DNA of 64,000 bases, from NCBI GenBank assembly GCA_028689775.1, contig JAQVCM010000003.1, positions 62,001 to 126,000 of the forward strand, read 5' to 3'. Position numbers and translations under genes: made by a program. How positions within the stretch are numbered: position 1 is the stretch's first letter; each line of letters begins with the position of its first letter. This document shows positions 61,575 through 64,000 of the stretch, one piece after another. The notes beneath the pieces were generated by a model that was not told where the DNA came from, made no database searches, and saw nothing but the letters and a program-made list of their open reading frames with translations. The DNA comes from Crocinitomicaceae bacterium. Lineage in GTDB: Bacteria > Bacteroidota > Bacteroidia > Flavobacteriales_D > Crocinitomicaceae.

Positions 61575-62509
61575 TGCTGAAAATTAAAGAAATTCATTTT
61601 AAAAGAGAGCGAGAAATACTTTCGGGTATCTCTTTCAATTTAAAATCGAGTTCAATAATTGGCTTGGTAGGTCCGAGTGGCGCTGGTAAATCTACCTTGC
61701 TCAAAATTGTTTCAGGTCTTTTGGAAGCTGATAAAGGAACGGTACATTTGAATCAACAACGCGTTTATGGACCGAGTTTTAGACTCATTCCTGGACATCC
61801 AGAAATTCAATTGGTTAACCAAGATTTTGACTTGGATTTATACCATACAGTTCGTGAAAATCTACTTGTAAAAGCCAATTATTTGCCGGATGATTTATGC
61901 AATGAGTTAATTGATGAATTGTTGGAATTGATGGAATTGACACCGCTGCAAAACAAACAAGCAATTCACCTTTCCGGAGGTGAACAGCAACGTTTAGCAA
62001 TGGGAAGATCCTTGGCGAAGGAGCCGGAAGTAATCCTTTTGGATGAACCTTTTGCACACATGGATGCACATTTAAGAAACCGAATTTCTGACTATTTATT
62101 GAAATTGAAGAAAATTAGAAAAACTTCATTCATGTTGGTAACGCACGATGGAGAAGAAGTGCTTAGTTTGGCAGATCGCATTTTGTTTTTCAACGACGGT
62201 AAAATTCTGAGAGAAGATACACCAGAAAACTTTTACTTCAATCCCAGCAATGAATTTGAAGGCTTGTTTTTTGGTGATTTGAATTCAGTGACAATCAAAA
62301 ACCGAAAAATCTTATTTAGACCCATCGAGTTTGATTTAGAATTGACTGAAATCGCGGATCAATTGGATTTAAAATTCATTAAAAGTGTGTTTTTCGGCGC
62401 TTATTATAAAAACTATTTCTTGACCAAGAAAAAAGAATCGATTATTTTATATCATTCAGAATCTTTATCCCATGTCCAAAAAATCGCAATCAAAAAGAAG
62501 AATAACTGA
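61574..62509 (+). CDS. ABC transporter ATP-binding protein with C-terminal extension
   Basis: A 311-residue ABC ATPase. Walker A GPSGAGKST is near 37-45, the Q loop in LVNQDFDLD, the signature LSGGEQQRLAMGRSL near 138, Walker B VILLDEPFAHMD and the switch histidine in VTHDGEEV. The last 85 residues, after about 225, form an extra strand-rich part (GDLNSVTIKNRKILFRP, then FGAYYKNYFLTKK) resembling a TOBE-like regulatory domain of importer ATPases. No permease or binding protein is adjacent, so its membrane partner is unknown. The start overlaps the stop of the acidic protein and its end overlaps the yihY-like gene by 38 bases: three coupled genes. Confidence 0.85.
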   Translation: MLKIKEIHFKREREILSGISFNLKSSSIIGLVGPSGAGKSTLLKIVSGLLEADKGTVHLNQQRVYGPSFRLIPGHPEIQLVNQDFDLDLYHTVRENLLVKANYLPDDLCNELIDELLELMELTPLQNKQAIHLSGGEQQRLAMGRSLAKEPEVILLDEPFAHMDAHLRNRISDYLLKLKKIRKTSFMLVTHDGEEVLSLADRILFFNDGKILREDTPENFYFNPSNEFEGLFFGDLNSVTIKNRKILFRPIEFDLELTEIADQLDLKFIKSVFFGAYYKNYFLTKKKESIILYHSESLSHVQKIAIKKKNN

Positions 62510-63431
62510 TTTAAGTTGGTCTGATCGCTGGAAGTTGATCAAAGATACGGTATCAGATTTTACACTTGATAAAGGACTGTTTCACGGAGCAGCCCTCTCT
62601 TTTTACACCATATTTGCAATGGTTCCAATCATTTATTTGGCTATTGCAACCTTTGGATATTTTATCGGACAAGAAACTTTGTTGAAAATTGTTAGTCAAA
62701 TATTGACAGCGCAAGTTGGAGTAGCCGATGTTTCAGGAATTATGGACTTTTTAAAATCCATTGATTTTGCAAAAGGCAATTTCATTTTGAGAAACATTGG
62801 AATTCTTGCCCTTTTAGTATCGAGTACGGCCATTTTTAATTCCTTGCAATACAGCGTCAATTATTTTTACGACATAGAAAGAGTGTATGATTCGAAACGC
62901 AAGAAATTTTATTCGAATGTCATTACACGCGTATTGTCTTTTGGATTTTTGACCTTTTTTGGCGCCATCACCATTGTCACGTATTTTACACAATTGGTTT
63001 TAATCTCATTTGGGCACGAATTATTGGGTGAATCCAGTTATTTTTCTGCTGTTTTCTTAGAGATCTTGAGACATGTTGTCGGTGTTTTATCCAAGATTTT
63101 AATCTTTAGCGTTGTTTTAAAATATTTGCACGATGGCGAAATATCTTGGCGCCTGGCGTGGACAGGTGGTTTTGTTACCGCGATTTTACTTCATTTAGGA
63201 CAATTACTAATTCAGTATTATTTGTCACATTATTTCTTCGCAAAAGACGGCGGTTTGGCTGGAGCTTTGTTGGTATTGCTTGGTTATATGTACTATTCCT
63301 CTCAAATGATTTTCTTTGGTGCCAAGTTTACAGCCGTTTATGCCCGCATGGTTGGAGAGCCGATTCAAGTTAAAACATCTAATTTGGATGGTTATATAGC
63401 AATTAAGCGAAAAAATCAATTTCCTGAATAA
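62472..63431 (+). CDS. YihY/BrkB family inner-membrane protein
   Basis: A 319-residue integral membrane protein of the YihY/UPF0761 family. The conserved opening LDKGLFHGAALSFYTIFAMVPIIYL leads into the first helix; about six hydrophobic helices follow (about 40-62, 103-125, 150-172, 195-215, 225-250, 262-290), with the typical SSTAIFNSLQYSVNYFYDIE and GGLAGALLVLLGYMYYSSQMIFFGA blocks. The function is unresolved; RNase BN identity was an old error. The start lies 38 bases inside the ABC ATPase gene in another frame, a strong sign of coupled expression. Confidence 0.88.
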   Translation: MSKKSQSKRRITDLSWSDRWKLIKDTVSDFTLDKGLFHGAALSFYTIFAMVPIIYLAIATFGYFIGQETLLKIVSQILTAQVGVADVSGIMDFLKSIDFAKGNFILRNIGILALLVSSTAIFNSLQYSVNYFYDIERVYDSKRKKFYSNVITRVLSFGFLTFFGAITIVTYFTQLVLISFGHELLGESSYFSAVFLEILRHVVGVLSKILIFSVVLKYLHDGEISWRLAWTGGFVTAILLHLGQLLIQYYLSHYFFAKDGGLAGALLVLLGYMYYSSQMIFFGAKFTAVYARMVGEPIQVKTSNLDGYIAIKRKNQFPE

Positions 63432-63447
63432 GTTTGATTAATTAACA

Positions 63448-63489
63448 ACGATGTAATTTTAATCAAAATAATGATTACATTTACATCGT
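63448..63489. promoter_or_regulatory. Probable operator: repeated ATGTAA half-sites upstream of the XRE/S24 gene
   Basis: ACGATGTAA (63448-63456) faces TTACATCGT (63481-63489) as a perfect inverted repeat, and ATGTAAT (63451-63457) also faces ATTACAT (63474-63480). This arrangement, just before a repressor gene, suits autoregulation. A TTTG (63433-63436) and TAATTTTA (63454-63461) may be its promoter. Confidence 0.5.
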
Positions 63490-63510
63490 AAACCCGTTTA
63501 AATTATAGCC

Positions 63511-64000
63511 ATGGAAGTTGGAGCAAATATCAAATTACTGAGAAAGAGAATCGGAAAATCGCAAGAAGAAATGGCTGCTATTTTAGGTTTAACACGCTCT
63601 AGTTATAGTGGTTATGAGAATGGAGTGGCCGATCCTGGCATTCAAACTTTGATTTTAATCAGTGATTTTTACAAAGTTCCTTTGGACAATTTATTGCGGA
63701 AAGACTTTTCAGATTTTACAGAATCTACTTGGGAAACTGTTGAAAAAGGATTGTATGCAGACGTTCAAGGAAAAAAACTTCGTGTTTTAACACAAATGGT
63801 TGACAGTGAAAATGAAGACTTGATTGAAATGGTTCCTCAAAAAGCAAGCGCTGGATATGTTTCAGGATATGCTGATCCAGAATACTTGAGAATTTTACCA
63901 ACATTTTCCTTGCCTTTTCTTTCAAAAAGCAAAAAATACAGATCTTTCCCGATTCAAGGAGATAGCATGCCACCAGTTGTTCAAGGTTCTTTCGTTGTCG
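63511..64000 (+). CDS. LexA-like XRE/S24 transcriptional regulator (3' end outside window)
   Basis: The visible 163 residues start at an ATG (MEVGANIKLL). An XRE helix-turn-helix occupies about 6-60 (SQEEMAAILGLTRSSYSGYE). A linker ends in KASAGYVSGY with a potential Ala114-Gly115 self-cleavage site, followed by the S24 peptidase domain with nucleophile Ser152 in QGDSMPP; the catalytic Lys would lie beyond the window. Such proteins act as repressors relieved by RecA-stimulated self-cleavage, so a DNA-damage or stress response is likely. Bacteroidota often carry this type instead of, or beside, classical LexA. No phage genes are seen nearby, so it need not be a prophage repressor. Confidence 0.85.
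   Translation, partial: MEVGANIKLLRKRIGKSQEEMAAILGLTRSSYSGYENGVADPGIQTLILISDFYKVPLDNLLRKDFSDFTESTWETVEKGLYADVQGKKLRVLTQMVDSENEDLIEMVPQKASAGYVSGYADPEYLRILPTFSLPFLSKSKKYRSFPIQGDSMPPVVQGSFVV

Noticed and set aside
63511-64000. Prophage boundary suggested by the XRE/S24 regulator
   Set aside because: No integrase, structural or lysis genes are seen next to it, and similar regulators are chromosomal in many Bacteroidota; the sequence beyond 64000 would decide.

Overview
The window is a contiguous piece of an AT-rich chromosome from a member of the Bacteroidota, most likely of the Flavobacteriia/Flavobacteriales type. The evidence is: type IX secretion sorting domains (a type B CHU_C-like tail on a giant PKD adhesin and a type A tail on a small adhesin-like protein); a PorG-like (DUF6089) barrel; a propeller/Y_Y_Y LytS-type kinase with a LytTR regulator; many lineage-restricted lipoproteins; weak Shine-Dalgarno signals; and repeated TAnnTTTG promoter boxes just upstream of starts. 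The genus cannot be told from this sequence. No rRNA, tRNA, CRISPR array, insertion sequence or prophage was recognised. Most genes are ordinary core genome.

Layout. 1-13.2 kb: end of a PorT-like barrel gene, then a minus-strand block with an NtrY-like kinase plus uridine kinase, a DinB-like protein, a lipid-kinase plus LTA-synthase-like pair, DNA polymerase I, a helical hypothetical protein and a small lipoprotein. 13.2-17 kb: propeller histidine kinase and LytTR response regulator. 17-21 kb: a micro-ORF with its own terminator, then a probable copper-uptake cluster (Cys-rich small protein, FixH/YtkA-like Met/His lipoprotein, OprC-like TonB receptor) behind a Fur-like palindrome. 21-27 kb: YceI lipoprotein, AlkB-like dioxygenase, a degraded gene, a TPR/PD40 protein, EI24/CysZ-like membrane protein and sucD. 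27.2-33.3 kb: one about 2,033-residue surface protein with about 18 PKD repeats and an almost perfect 1,248-bp internal tandem duplication. 33.6-38 kb: hemN and a CcoI/FixI-type copper ATPase behind an FNR/CRP-like site, then an ECF sigma factor. 38-45.5 kb: PorG-like protein, pyrD, HMG-CoA lyase, lipoprotein, T9SS protein, tsaC, trmD, a UbiA-like membrane protein and a DUF393 thiol oxidoreductase. 45.8-58 kb: class II ribonucleotide reductase, ffh, a YdcF protein, rplS, proline dehydrogenase, aroB, trxB, a DEAH helicase and msrA. 58-64 kb: Mpl-like Mur ligase, lipoprotein, DUF1398 protein, a small unknown protein, ABC ATPase, YihY, and the start of a LexA-like XRE/S24 regulator cut by the window end.

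Themes. Copper appears twice: outer-membrane import (17-21 kb) and inner-membrane export for cbb3 oxidase maturation (35 kb). Several TAnnTTTG boxes lie so close to the start codon that near-leaderless mRNAs are predicted; some of these boxes fall inside longer open frames and therefore decide the start (alkB-like, trxB, the helicase, msrA, trmD). All calls are by reading alone; no search or structure prediction was run, and repeat identities were counted by eye.
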